In this document: piece by piece, positions 34,145 through 42,903 of the stretch
How positions within the stretch are numbered: the first letter of the stretch is position 1
Layout: every line of letters begins with the position of its first letter
Program-made: the position numbers and the translations under genes
Source of the DNA: Bradyrhizobium sp. BR13661
GTDB lineage: Bacteria; Pseudomonadota; Alphaproteobacteria; Rhizobiales; Xanthobacteraceae
Assembly: GCF_029892425.1 (NCBI RefSeq)
Contig: NZ_JARXWB010000015.1
Coordinates: 62,001-126,000 of the forward strand
Length of the DNA stretch: 64,000 nucleotides
Direction: 5' to 3'
The notes under the pieces: model-generated
Told to the model about the DNA's origin: nothing
Database searches by the model: none
What the model saw: only the letters and a program-made list of their open reading frames with translations

Positions 34145-36052
34145 CTACGCCTGCACCACCTCGTGCCGCATGACGAACGGCGCGAGCAACGTGTGCACCT
34201 CGCCGGCGACGACCTCTCGCTGGTCAGGCGGCAGGCCCGCAAGCGTCACGGTGGCAATCGAACCGTGGCTGCCGTGGGCGCCGACCTTCACCTTGCAATC
34301 GATGCCGCGCTCGACGAGTGGCGTCAGCACCTTGGTGAACACGCGTTGCGCCGCGTCCCAGCGCAGCTGCGGCTTGAACACCTTGCCGACGCCCGTTACC
34401 GGCATCGGATCGATCGGAATCACCTGCACCGGCACCGCCGCACGCTCCGGAGTGCGCTCGCGCACCCACGTCTCGAGCTCGCCCGGCTCGACCTTTGCGC
34501 CCGGCTTCAGCTGCACATATCCGACCGGCAACTCGCCCGCGTAAGCATCGGGCTGGCCAACCACCGCGGCAAAGCCGACGGCGGGATGGCGGAACATGAT
34601 CTCCTCGATCGGCGCCGGATCGATGTTGTGTCCGCCGCGGATCACGAGGTCCTTGGCGCGGCCGGTGATCCAGAGATAGCCATCGGCGTCCAACCGGCCG
34701 AGATCGCCGGAATTGACCCAGACCTTGTCGACGAAAGCGCCCTTGTTGTGGGCGTCGTTGAGATAGCCACCGAACACGCCGGGCCCGGCCATGATGACGA
34801 CGCCGATCTCGTCCGGCTTGCAGTCGCGGATCAAATTGCCGTCAGCGTCCAACTGCACGATGCGCACGCGTGCGTAAGGCATGGGAAGGCCGACCGAGCC
34901 AAGCCGGATCGGCCGTGACGGATAAGCCAGCGTATGCACGCTCGAGGTCTCGGTCATGCCGTAGACTTCGACGACCGGCAGCTTGAGCTTCTCCTGGATC
35001 GCTGAGCCCACTGCAACGGGAATCGCCGAACCGCCACCGGCGGCGTATTTCAGGCTGGAGATGTCGGCATTGCCCGGCGGCACCGCGAGCGTCGCGGCAA
35101 GCACCGTCGGCACGCTCGACAGCGCCTCGACCTTGAAGCGCTCGACCAGGCCCCAGATGTTCTTCACGGCGTTCGGATTGCGCCAGCCGCTCGGCGACAG
35201 CACGACGAGCGAACCGCCGGCCGACAGTGTCGCCAGGACCTGCGTCAGTGATCCGCCGACATGAAACAGCGGCATGCCGAACAGCATGTTCCCGCCGGGC
35301 TTCGCCTTCAGCAACAAGTTGAGTGCCCAGGCCTGATAGACTTGGTTGGTGTGGGTGTGCCGCACCAGCTTCGGCGTGCCTGTCGTGCCGCCGGTGTGGA
35401 AATAGGCGGCGATGTCGCTGCCGTGAATCTTGCGCCCACTGATAAGCCGGTCCGCCGGCTGCTGCTTGATCAGATCGTTGAACGCATAGACGCCGTTGGC
35501 GGGATCGCCGCCGCCACCGACCTGCACGATCGCCTTGAGGTGCTTGAGCTGCGGGCGGATCTGCTCGACCTTCTGCCAGATATCGGTGCCCGGCATCGGC
35601 CCGAGCGCCACCAGGATTTTCGTGTTCGCCGCTTCCAGGATTTCCGCGATCTGGTGCGGCTCGAGCAGCGGGTTGACGGGATTGGCGATGCCGGCGGCCT
35701 CGGCGCCGAACAGCGTCACGAAGGCATCGGGCAGCAGCGGCAGCATGAAGGAGATGACATCGCCCTTCTCCGCACCGAGCGCGTGAAACATGTTGGCGGC
35801 CTGCGTCACGCGCGCGATGAGGTCGCGGTAGGTAACCACCAGCGGCGTGTCGGCGGGATCGGCATTTTGCAAGAACTGGATCGCCGCGCCGTCAGGATTT
35901 CGCGCAGCACCGAGCCTGATGGCATCATAGGTGCTCTCGGCCGCAACCCTATCGGCGTACGGGATCTGCTCGAAGGCGCGGACCTCCTCGTCCGTCAAGA
36001 GCTCCGGATAATCGTTGCCAATAAAGCGATCGAGCGCGTGGATGCCCGCCAT
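34145..36052 (-). CDS. Acyl-CoA synthetase (AMP-forming)
   Basis: 635 residues from the ATG giving MAGIHALDRFIGND, which has GGAGG upstream; a longer in-frame start is not supported. Adenylate-forming motifs: P-loop YFHTGGTTGTPKL, VYGMTETSS, GDLGRLDADGYLWITGR and the C-terminal catalytic Lys in TGVGKVFKPQLR. It would activate a carboxylic acid to its CoA thioester. The sequence resembles the long-chain/acyl group of unknown specificity. It is monocistronic, converging on the amidohydrolase gene. Confidence 0.9.
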   Translation of the reverse strand: MAGIHALDRFIGNDYPELLTDEEVRAFEQIPYADRVAAESTYDAIRLGAARNPDGAAIQFLQNADPADTPLVVTYRDLIARVTQAANMFHALGAEKGDVISFMLPLLPDAFVTLFGAEAAGIANPVNPLLEPHQIAEILEAANTKILVALGPMPGTDIWQKVEQIRPQLKHLKAIVQVGGGGDPANGVYAFNDLIKQQPADRLISGRKIHGSDIAAYFHTGGTTGTPKLVRHTHTNQVYQAWALNLLLKAKPGGNMLFGMPLFHVGGSLTQVLATLSAGGSLVVLSPSGWRNPNAVKNIWGLVERFKVEALSSVPTVLAATLAVPPGNADISSLKYAAGGGSAIPVAVGSAIQEKLKLPVVEVYGMTETSSVHTLAYPSRPIRLGSVGLPMPYARVRIVQLDADGNLIRDCKPDEIGVVIMAGPGVFGGYLNDAHNKGAFVDKVWVNSGDLGRLDADGYLWITGRAKDLVIRGGHNIDPAPIEEIMFRHPAVGFAAVVGQPDAYAGELPVGYVQLKPGAKVEPGELETWVRERTPERAAVPVQVIPIDPMPVTGVGKVFKPQLRWDAAQRVFTKVLTPLVERGIDCKVKVGAHGSHGSIATVTLAGLPPDQREVVAGEVHTLLAPFVMRHEVVQA

Positions 36053-36220
36053 GGAATTCCGTCCTCCCTCAGGTGTCGTCCCCTCGCCGCCTGTCTTTTT
36101 GACATTTGGTGCGGCGGGGCCTCGGCCGATGAGCCGACCGAGCAGGACCACAATGATGCATGATTTGGCGTTCGTCCATTGCCCGATGCAATTGGCCGCA
36201 CGCAACGAACCGCCGAGAAG

Positions 36221-37042
36221 CTACGGGCGATCTGGCGTCCAGCCCACCGCGTTGAAATCGGCCGGCGCGGGCATCACTTCCGGCTCTGCGGTCGGCCTTC
36301 GCAGCATCGCATCCGCACGATTTGAATCGGAAACCTCCATCGGGACACCCGCCTTGCCGACGGCAAGGATCCCGATCAGCTCCGGCGGCGCCGACATCAC
36401 ATAACGGTCTGCCGCTTCGATCAAGCGGAGCAGCTCGTCGCGAATGAAGGCGGCTGACCATTCGGCCGGCAGGCCCTTCACTGCGGCGAACTCGTCCGCC
36501 GGAATCGACAATGCATGCCGGCGGATTTCGTCGATGGTTCGGCGCGGAGAGAAATTGGGCGGCTTGCCGGCTGCAGCAAGCACGAGTGGTCCAAGCGGAC
36601 AATAATCGCGGCCGATTGCAACGAGATCGGCGATATCGCGCGCCTTCGAGCGACCTGCCGCGGCGAGGATCTTATTGATGGCAAGGTCTGCCTGATGCAG
36701 GCGGGCGCCCCATTCTTCGTCCCTCACGAGAGGAAAGAAGCGAAGCTTCGTCTCGGCGAACCACTGGATGATGGTGGATTCGTCCGCGCGCGAAACGGTA
36801 GCATCAACGCAGCCATAGATGATGAAATCGCGGTGCGTCTCGAAGCGGGCGGCCTCTAGCAGTGCCAGGTCGGACTTGGCAGTTTCGGTGACCTCTTCGT
36901 CGGTGTCGTGGAAGATGTCGATGTCGTCCGATCGCCTCTGCCAATCCTTGTTGAGCATCAGGCCCCCGGCGAGATAGCTGGTCTCGGACCGGTTCTTGGC
37001 AAGGAGGCGGAGGATGTCGCTCTGCAATTTGGTGAGAGCCAT
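36221..37042 (-). CDS. Nucleotidyltransferase, AbiEii/toxin-like
   Basis: 273 residues from the ATG giving MALTKLQSDILRLLAKNRS. Nucleotidyltransferase core: YLAGGLMLNKDWQRRSDDIDIFHD, with GG, a spacer and paired acids (DDIDIF) as in AbiEii/MenT-type toxins; later LHQADLAINKILAAAGRSKARDIADLVAIGR matches the Lys-containing helix and (K)xRDxxD motif of the same group. The start lies one base after the stop of the 121-residue-frame partner, so they are translationally coupled. Toxins of this kind modify tRNA or proteins by adding nucleotides. The toxin role here is inferred from family and arrangement. Confidence 0.75.
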   Translation of the reverse strand: MALTKLQSDILRLLAKNRSETSYLAGGLMLNKDWQRRSDDIDIFHDTDEEVTETAKSDLALLEAARFETHRDFIIYGCVDATVSRADESTIIQWFAETKLRFFPLVRDEEWGARLHQADLAINKILAAAGRSKARDIADLVAIGRDYCPLGPLVLAAAGKPPNFSPRRTIDEIRRHALSIPADEFAAVKGLPAEWSAAFIRDELLRLIEAADRYVMSAPPELIGILAVGKAGVPMEVSDSNRADAMLRRPTAEPEVMPAPADFNAVGWTPDRP

Positions 37043-37043
37043 A

Positions 37044-37388
37044 TCAATCCTCGCGCTCGCTGACGCGATCCAGCATCTTCCTGCCCATCGCAAACGCCCG
37101 GGCGTCGCCGCGATCGATCATCGCGCGCGCGGCAACTGCCGCACGCGATCGGAGATCGGGGAGCCGGCCGAGATCGACATTGTCGAGTATCCGCGACCCA
37201 TAAAGGTGCAGCGCGTTGTCGAGGAGCAACTGGAGCTCCTTGTTCTGGCGATGTTCGGCCCGCATGCGCGAGGCCATTGCCAGCACTTCGTTTCGGGCGT
37301 TCGGCGGAACGAGGACCTCGACGCGCACCAGATCTGCCGCGCCGCCCTCTTTTCGGTACTTTCGAATCCGCTTCTTCGCTGGGGTCAC
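37044..37388 (-). CDS. Small partner protein, possible ribbon-helix-helix antitoxin
   Basis: 114 residues from a GTG with GGAG nine bases upstream; a TTG seven codons earlier is possible. A basic N-end (KKRIRKYRKEGG) is followed by VRVEVLVPPNARNEVLAMASRMRAEHR, a strand-helix-helix pattern of ribbon-helix-helix DNA-binding proteins, then a long helical C-part. As first gene of a tight pair with a nucleotidyltransferase it fits an antitoxin that also represses the operon. It is not an AbiEi-type antitoxin. The direct repeats just upstream are its likely operator. Confidence 0.65.
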   Translation of the reverse strand: MTPAKKRIRKYRKEGGAADLVRVEVLVPPNARNEVLAMASRMRAEHRQNKELQLLLDNALHLYGSRILDNVDLGRLPDLRSRAAVAARAMIDRGDARAFAMGRKMLDRVSERED

Positions 37389-37422
37389 GGCTGTTTGCTC
37401 CAATAGCAAAACCTAACACGCA

Positions 37423-37456
37423 TATCCCGGTTACGCTAGTCTGTATCCCGGTTACG
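37423..37456. promoter_or_regulatory. Phased 13-bp direct repeats, probable operator of the toxin-antitoxin-like pair
   Basis: TATCCCGGTTACG occurs at 37423-37435 and again at 37444-37456, a centre-to-centre distance of 21 bp, two helical turns. Repeats on one helix face are typical for ribbon-helix-helix repressors. They lie 35 bases before the GTG of the small partner gene and also upstream of the SecD-like gene on the other strand. Confidence 0.65.
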
Positions 37457-37572
37457 GACCTAAACTATTATCATTGCTATATTTTGTGGAAATAATGGTG
37501 AGAGCAATGAACCTGATTGCGCGATCGGCGGACCAACGGGGCAGCAGCCATGCCGCGAGACGCGAGGACACC

Positions 37573-38658
37573 ATGACGACGCCCCTGCGAAACCGCATCA
37601 CACCGCGGGTTGTACTCGCTCTGACGTCGGCGATCATGGCGATCGCTTTGCCGCGTGCCGCGCTCGCCGATAGCCAGCTTGACAAGATGCGGGCCAGGAT
37701 CACGGCCTTCGTCGGTGACAAGATGCAGACGCAGGGCGGCTCACGCATCATCTACAAGGTGGACAGCGACGGGTTGCGCGATAGCGTCGTCACGGATCTG
37801 CGCGACGACGTCTACAAGATCTTGCACGACGGCCACATCGCCTACTCCGGCCTCGCGATCCGCGACGGCGGTGTCGATGTCAAGATCGCGGACCCCAAAG
37901 GTCGCGACCAGCTCGCGCGCAAGCTCGCTGCCGCCGCGGAGGGATTGCCGTCGCATGCGACGTCCTTGACCGACGGCAGTGACGGAGCGGCCAGGCTCGC
38001 GCCGACGGACGCGGCAGCCGCGGCGCGGCTGCACGACCTCGTCGAAAATTCCATCGCCATGATCGAGCAACGCCTCAAGGACGCCGACGTCAAGCTTGTC
38101 AGCGTCGGCCCTGACGGGACGGACCGGATTCGCATCTTCCTGCCCGGCGTGACCGATCCCGAGCGCATCACCGCAATCTTCGCCCGGAGGGTCAAGGTCA
38201 GCCTCCGCCAGGTCGATGACTCGATGCCGCCGGAGCAGGCGCTATCAGGCACACCGCCTGAAGGCTCCGAGGTCCTGCTCGGCTTCAAGGACAAGAAGCC
38301 CTATCTGGTCGCCAAGGAGAGCGCGCTGGACGGCGAGGACATCAGCGACGCCGCGCCCAGCTTTGCCCCCGGCACCAAGGATCCGGTTGTCTCCTTCCAC
38401 TTCAACGGACGCGGCACGCGGCGTTTCGCCCACCTCACCGAAGCGAATATCGGCAAGCCCATCGCCATCGCACTCGACGACACCGTGATCTCAGACCCCG
38501 TGATCCGCGAACCCATCACCGGCGGATCGGTTCAGATCTCGGGCAATTTCACCCTGGAGGAGGCCAACAGCGTGGCCATGCAGCTGCGCGCCGGTTCGCT
38601 GCCCGGGCATCTGGCCCTCGTCGAGCAGCAGGTCGTCCAGCCCGGCGCCAAGCCGTAA
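37573..38658 (+). CDS. Secreted SecD periplasmic-head-like protein without a channel domain
   Basis: 361 residues from the ATG giving MTTPLRNRITPRVV, with GAGG upstream. A signal peptide ends RAALA before DSQLDKM. The body follows the SecD P1 head: GGSRIIYKVDSDGLRDSVVTDLRDDVYKIL in place of the SecD GG-hydrophobic opening, then NSIAMIEQRL, RIRIFLPGVTDPERI and the very conserved end IGKPIAIALDDTVISDPVIREPITGG with SVQISGNFTLEEA. In SecD this is followed by six membrane helices; here the protein stops soon after. The role is unknown. Confidence 0.8.
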   Translation: MTTPLRNRITPRVVLALTSAIMAIALPRAALADSQLDKMRARITAFVGDKMQTQGGSRIIYKVDSDGLRDSVVTDLRDDVYKILHDGHIAYSGLAIRDGGVDVKIADPKGRDQLARKLAAAAEGLPSHATSLTDGSDGAARLAPTDAAAAARLHDLVENSIAMIEQRLKDADVKLVSVGPDGTDRIRIFLPGVTDPERITAIFARRVKVSLRQVDDSMPPEQALSGTPPEGSEVLLGFKDKKPYLVAKESALDGEDISDAAPSFAPGTKDPVVSFHFNGRGTRRFAHLTEANIGKPIAIALDDTVISDPVIREPITGGSVQISGNFTLEEANSVAMQLRAGSLPGHLALVEQQVVQPGAKP

Positions 38659-38911
38659 GGCGCAACCGGCCTTTTTTGACGCCCGGCGCCTCTTCGGACG
38701 CCGAAATCCACCTGCAGCGCCAGCCCGAATCACGGGGCCGCCCGGATCACGCGCGCAACGAACGGGCAATTGCCGAAACCGCAGTTCGGGCTAAAATTTG
38801 CCTATTGCGGAGGGGCGACCGAAAGTTTCATTCAAGCGGTCGTCATTCGAATTCGGCTATACGTGTCGAGCATACAGACCAGGACTGAAGGCCTTACGCA
38901 GGGATAGTACC

Positions 38912-39718
38912 ATGCCGTCCGGCAGCGCAGACGTTTCCTCGATCCTCGACCGCATTCTCGATGCGGCCACGGACAATCTCAGGATCGCGAAGATCCTGGT
39001 CCAGATGGGGCTCGACCCCAACAACGTCACTTACGACGCGATCTTCAACCGGCTGCTCGAGATCTTCGTCCACAACATCACGCTGGCCAATCTGTTCGCG
39101 ACCATCGGCGCCGGCTTCTTCGTCGCCACCCTCCTGATGCGGACGATGGTGCCCTTGCGCGTTGCCAACATGATCGGCTGCGCGTTCTTCGCCATTTTCG
39201 GCGCGCTCTCCGCCAACGTCTCGACGTTCCTGCTGTATCTGCTGATGGTTCCGATCAACGCAGTTCGGCTGCGGCAGATGCTCAAGCTGGTCAAGAAGGC
39301 GCGGCACGCGGCCGAAGGCGACATGTCCATCGAATGGCTGAAGCCGTTCATGACCGAACGCAAATATCGCCGCGGCGACACGCTGTTCAAGCTGGGCGAT
39401 CCGGCCAATGACATGCTGCTTACCGTGACCGGCAAATTCCTGGTCAAGGAGATCGGCGTCGAGATCGGGCCCGGCGCGCTGATGGGCGAGCTCGGCTTTC
39501 TCACCCCGGACAACCGGCGCACCGGAACGATCGAATGCATTGAAGACGGGCAGGTGCTGACGATCACCTATGACCGCCTGCTCGAGATCTACTTCCAGGA
39601 CCCGCAGTTCGGCTATTACTTCCTGGTGCTGACCAGCCAGCGCCTGCTGCAGAATATCGACCGCCTGCAGAAGCAGCTGACCGCGGCGCGGTCGGCGACC
39701 ACGAACAAGATCGCGTGA
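38912..39718 (+). CDS. Membrane protein with a cyclic-nucleotide-binding domain
   Basis: 268 residues from the ATG giving MPSGSADVSSILD, with AGGGA upstream. Hydrophobic segments are around LANLFATIGAGFFVATLLM and MIGCAFFAIFGALSANVSTFLLYLLMV. A Crp-type beta-roll follows from about residue 148: YRRGDTLFKLGDPANDMLLTVTGKF, IGPGALMGELGFLTPDNRRTGTIE and EDGQVLTI. The phosphate-binding arginine position is occupied by RRTGT. It lacks an ion-channel selectivity filter and an enzymatic output. It may be a signalling or anchoring protein. Confidence 0.8.
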   Translation: MPSGSADVSSILDRILDAATDNLRIAKILVQMGLDPNNVTYDAIFNRLLEIFVHNITLANLFATIGAGFFVATLLMRTMVPLRVANMIGCAFFAIFGALSANVSTFLLYLLMVPINAVRLRQMLKLVKKARHAAEGDMSIEWLKPFMTERKYRRGDTLFKLGDPANDMLLTVTGKFLVKEIGVEIGPGALMGELGFLTPDNRRTGTIECIEDGQVLTITYDRLLEIYFQDPQFGYYFLVLTSQRLLQNIDRLQKQLTAARSATTNKIA

Positions 39719-39725
39719 CGACGGC

Positions 39726-40367
39726 TCAACTGAGCAGCAGCGCCATGCCGGGATCGCCCTTCTCCATCGCGCGACGGTAGGCCGGACGCGCACTGACGCG
39801 GCCGAGATATTTGACCACGTTCGGACAGCGCGTGAGATCATAGGGCTGGAAATAGCGCATCGTGGTGAGCGTGAAGCCCGTCATGATATCGGCCGTGGTG
39901 AAGCTGCTGCCTGCCAGATATTCGGCATCGCGCACGCGCTCATCGACAAGGTCGAAGGCACGGTCGACACGCGCTTTGATCGCGACCAGCATCGGATTGT
40001 CGTCAGCGAGCTTGAGCCGGTTGAGCAGCATCAGCCGGCCCATGCCGGCCTGCAAAGTGCCGTTGGCGAAGTGAAACCAGTAGAGGAATTGCGGGAAATC
40101 GGGATCGTCGGCGCGGAGCACGAGACGGCCGTTGCCATGTTTGGCGATGACGTAGTCGACAACGGCGCCGGACTCGGCCAGCACCAGATCGCCGTCGGTG
40201 ATGACGGGCGCGGCACCGATCGGATGCAGCGCCTTGTAGTCGGGCGGCGCCAGCATGGTGACGGAATCGCGCGCATAGCGCTTCAGCTCATAGGGAATCC
40301 CGAGCTCCTCGCACAGCCAGACGATGCGTTCGGATTGCGATTTGCCGAGATGATGGACGGTGAGCAT
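39726..40367 (-). CDS. Glutathione S-transferase family protein
   Basis: 213 residues. N-terminal thioredoxin fold (MLTVHHLGKSQSERIVWLCEELGIPYELKRY, cis-Pro in GAAPVITDGDLVLAESGAV) and all-helical C-domain (AEYLAGSSFTTADIMTGFTLTTMRYF). The Ser-containing N-motif (KSQSERI) fits bacterial GSTs that use Ser or no catalytic Tyr. An AGGAGA ribosome site precedes the ATG. Substrate unknown; a role in detoxification is generic to the family. Confidence 0.92.
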   Translation of the reverse strand: MLTVHHLGKSQSERIVWLCEELGIPYELKRYARDSVTMLAPPDYKALHPIGAAPVITDGDLVLAESGAVVDYVIAKHGNGRLVLRADDPDFPQFLYWFHFANGTLQAGMGRLMLLNRLKLADDNPMLVAIKARVDRAFDLVDERVRDAEYLAGSSFTTADIMTGFTLTTMRYFQPYDLTRCPNVVKYLGRVSARPAYRRAMEKGDPGMALLLS

Positions 40368-40450
40368 TGAGTCTCCTTGCGACTGTGGGAGTGGATGAGC
40401 CGGGATGCCACATCCTACTCATTGCCCGCACCGCGTGTCACTCTCGTGCC

Positions 40451-41002
40451 CTACCCCACCTCGTCCGTCACCATGCGCGCCACGACGCGGTCGCGGCGAA
40501 TGAACTGGTGCCAGAGGGCCGCGACGAAGTGGACCGCGATCAAGGCCAGCAGCACATAGGCAAAGAAGATATGCCGATCCTCATAGGCGTCCGCCGCGGC
40601 TTTGTCCGGGGACGTGAACTGCGGCACGTGAAACAGGCCGAAGAAATCCGAATAGTTGGTCGCGCGCGCACCGGAATGCGCCCAGCCCAGCATCGCGACC
40701 AGGATGACCACGAGATAGAGCGCGCCATGGCTGAGACGGGCCGCGATCTTCTGCCAGCGCAACGACTCGGCCGGCAGCGCCGGTGTCGGGTTGATGGCGC
40801 GCCAGGCCAGGCGCAGCACCGTGAGCAGCAGGATCACATAGCCGATATCGGCATGGATCGAACGGTAGAAGAACTTGTCGGCACGCGCCGGGATATGATT
40901 CATCCACCAGCCGAACCCGATCATGCCGATGATCGCCAGCGCCAGGCCCCAGTGAAACCACCGGGCAACGCTGCCCCAGCCTGTCGTCGTGTTTCTGATC
41001 AT
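40451..41002 (-). CDS. Cytochrome b561 family protein
   Basis: 183 residues from the ATG giving MIRNTTTGWGSVARWFHWGLALAI; upstream in-frame residues are not membrane-like. Four helices carry the heme-ligating histidines: RWFHWGLAL, SIHADIGYVILL, LSHGALYLVVILV and VHFVAALWHQF. Such proteins bind two b-type hemes and move electrons between quinone and a partner, some acting on superoxide. It is a stand-alone gene. Confidence 0.9.
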   Translation of the reverse strand: MIRNTTTGWGSVARWFHWGLALAIIGMIGFGWWMNHIPARADKFFYRSIHADIGYVILLLTVLRLAWRAINPTPALPAESLRWQKIAARLSHGALYLVVILVAMLGWAHSGARATNYSDFFGLFHVPQFTSPDKAAADAYEDRHIFFAYVLLALIAVHFVAALWHQFIRRDRVVARMVTDEVG

Positions 41003-41169
41003 GTCAGCCCCCGAAAATTTGCGGATATCCCGACCGCAGCGCAACACGGCTGATAGCGGCAACAGGCGGCAGACGTGAAATTGAATCGTTCCAAACTGGG
41101 CTTTGGCGGCCCCCGCCGCAAAATCGCCCAAAAAACCGAATGGTAACCATGGCGGGCTAGGGTAGCGAC

Positions 41170-41967
41170 GTGACCAATTCCCCGACGATTCTGGTATTCG
41201 ATTCCGGTCTTGGCGGCCTCACCGTGCTGCGTGAAGTCGTGGCCGCGCGCCCGGATGCTCATTATACCTACGTCGCCGACGACGCCTTCTTCCCCTATGG
41301 GCATCACAGCGAGGACGAGATCATCGCCCGCGTCGTGCCGCTGATGGGGGAGTTGATCGGCACCCATGATCCTGACCTCGTCGTCATCGCCTGCAACACG
41401 GCGTCCACCCTGGTCCTATCGCATCTGCGGGCCGCTTATTCCGTGCCCTTCGTCGGCACGGTGCCGGCGATCAAGCCGGCCTGCGCCCGCTCGAAGACCC
41501 GCCGCGTCTCGGTGCTCGGCACCAAGGGCACCGTGAAGCGCGAATACACCAGGGCGCTGATCCGCGATTTCGCGCTGGGATGCGAGGTGACGCTGGTCGG
41601 CTCGCCGGAGCTGGCCTCACTTGCAGAGCGCGAGCTCGGTGGCCAGGCGATCAGCGATAACGACATTCTCGCGGAGCTGACCCCCTGCTTCGTCGGCGAC
41701 GCGGAAGACGCAAGCGCGCGCACCGATATTGTGGTGCTCGCCTGCACGCATTATCCGCTGCTGCTCGGCCGGATGGAAAAGCTCGCGCCCTGGCCGGTCG
41801 AATGGATCGACCCGGCACCGGCTATTGCTCGCCGCGTCTCCGATCTGCTCGTCCCTTACAGTGGCAGCATCGCGCAGACCGGCGCCGAGATGATCTTCAC
41901 CTCGAACCGCGTGCATGGCCTCGGCGCCACGCTGACGCCGTTCTTCGGCGGCCGCGCGGTCGCCTGA
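41170..41967 (+). CDS. murI: Glutamate racemase
   Basis: 265 residues from GTG with AGGG upstream. Converts L- to D-glutamate for peptidoglycan. The two catalytic cysteines are in IACNTAST and LACTHYPLL, with the N-terminal VFDSGLGGLTVLREV and YVADDAFFPYG segments typical of the family. Length is normal. It stands alone, preceded by 167 bases after the cytochrome gene on the other strand. Confidence 0.95.
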   Translation: MTNSPTILVFDSGLGGLTVLREVVAARPDAHYTYVADDAFFPYGHHSEDEIIARVVPLMGELIGTHDPDLVVIACNTASTLVLSHLRAAYSVPFVGTVPAIKPACARSKTRRVSVLGTKGTVKREYTRALIRDFALGCEVTLVGSPELASLAERELGGQAISDNDILAELTPCFVGDAEDASARTDIVVLACTHYPLLLGRMEKLAPWPVEWIDPAPAIARRVSDLLVPYSGSIAQTGAEMIFTSNRVHGLGATLTPFFGGRAVA

Positions 41968-42028
41968 CTTTTCGCAGACACGGAGCGCTGCTAGGCTTGG
42001 CGCATCGTCATCACGCGAAAGTCGTCCC

Positions 42029-42802
42029 ATGCCGGTCCCCGCAACGCCGCTCAACCGCCTCCGCCAAATGTGGAGCGAGGGCCGCCCCGCCTTCGGCGCG
42101 ATCGCGACCATTCCGAGCGTGCAGATGGTGCAGATCATGGCCCGCTCACTCGACTGGATCATCGTCGATCTCGAGCACGGGCCGATCGGGCTCACCGAAG
42201 CGCATGCGATGATCGCGGCGACAACAGGCACGCCCTGCACGCCCCTGGTGCGGATCGCGGCGAATGAGCCGTGGCTTGCGAAGGCGCCGATGGATATCGG
42301 CGCATTCGGCATCAACTTCCCGATGATCACCAACTCTGCGGAAGCGCAAAAAGCGGTGCGCAGCGTGCGCTACCCGCCGCGCGGCGACCGGCTCTGGGGT
42401 CCCTTCCACGCGCCCTTCCGCTGGGGCCAGTCAATGCCTGATTACATGGCTTCAGCCGACGACGAGATGATCTGCATGATCACCATCGAACATGTCGATG
42501 CCGTCAACCGCATCGACGAAATCATGGCCACATCAGGCATCGACGTCGCCGTCATCGGCCCCGGAGATCTCGCGACCTCCATCAACAAGCGCGGCCAGAT
42601 GGACGATCCGGAATTGCTCGCACTAATCGCGCGGGCCGAGGCCGGCATCCTCAAAAGCGGCGTGCCGATCGGCGGCGTGGCGCGCACCGCCGACCAGGCC
42701 AACCAGCTGATCGACCGTGGTTACCGCGCGATCGCGCTCGGCTTCGACTGGTCGCTGTTCCAGCGCGGCATCATGGCTGCGTTCGACGGGATCAAGCGCT
42801 GA
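42029..42802 (+). CDS. HpcH/HpaI-family aldolase/citrate lyase-like protein
   Basis: 257 residues, a TIM-barrel class II pyruvate aldolase. Motifs: WIIVDLEHGPIGLTEAHAM (catalytic His), LVRIAANEP (Arg), MICMITIEHVDAVNRIDEI (metal Glu) and VAVIGPGDLATS (metal Asp). Such enzymes cleave 2-oxo acids, for example 4-hydroxy-2-oxoheptanedioate, into pyruvate and an aldehyde. No aromatic-degradation partners sit nearby, so the true substrate is open. Confidence 0.9.
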   Translation: MPVPATPLNRLRQMWSEGRPAFGAIATIPSVQMVQIMARSLDWIIVDLEHGPIGLTEAHAMIAATTGTPCTPLVRIAANEPWLAKAPMDIGAFGINFPMITNSAEAQKAVRSVRYPPRGDRLWGPFHAPFRWGQSMPDYMASADDEMICMITIEHVDAVNRIDEIMATSGIDVAVIGPGDLATSINKRGQMDDPELLALIARAEAGILKSGVPIGGVARTADQANQLIDRGYRAIALGFDWSLFQRGIMAAFDGIKR

Positions 42803-42903
42803 ACACAGGCCTCAGCTCTTGAGACTTGCCGGGACCGGCAGTGCTGCTAGGGTCGGCGACCTTTTGCCGTCCCTCATGTCAGCCTGCTGGAACCGAAAGA
42901 ACG

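Noticed and set aside
38645..38680. Possible terminator after the SecD-head-like gene
   Set aside because: A GCGCC/GGCGC pair exists and a run of six T follows, but the T-run is about ten bases from the stem, so the shape is not convincing.
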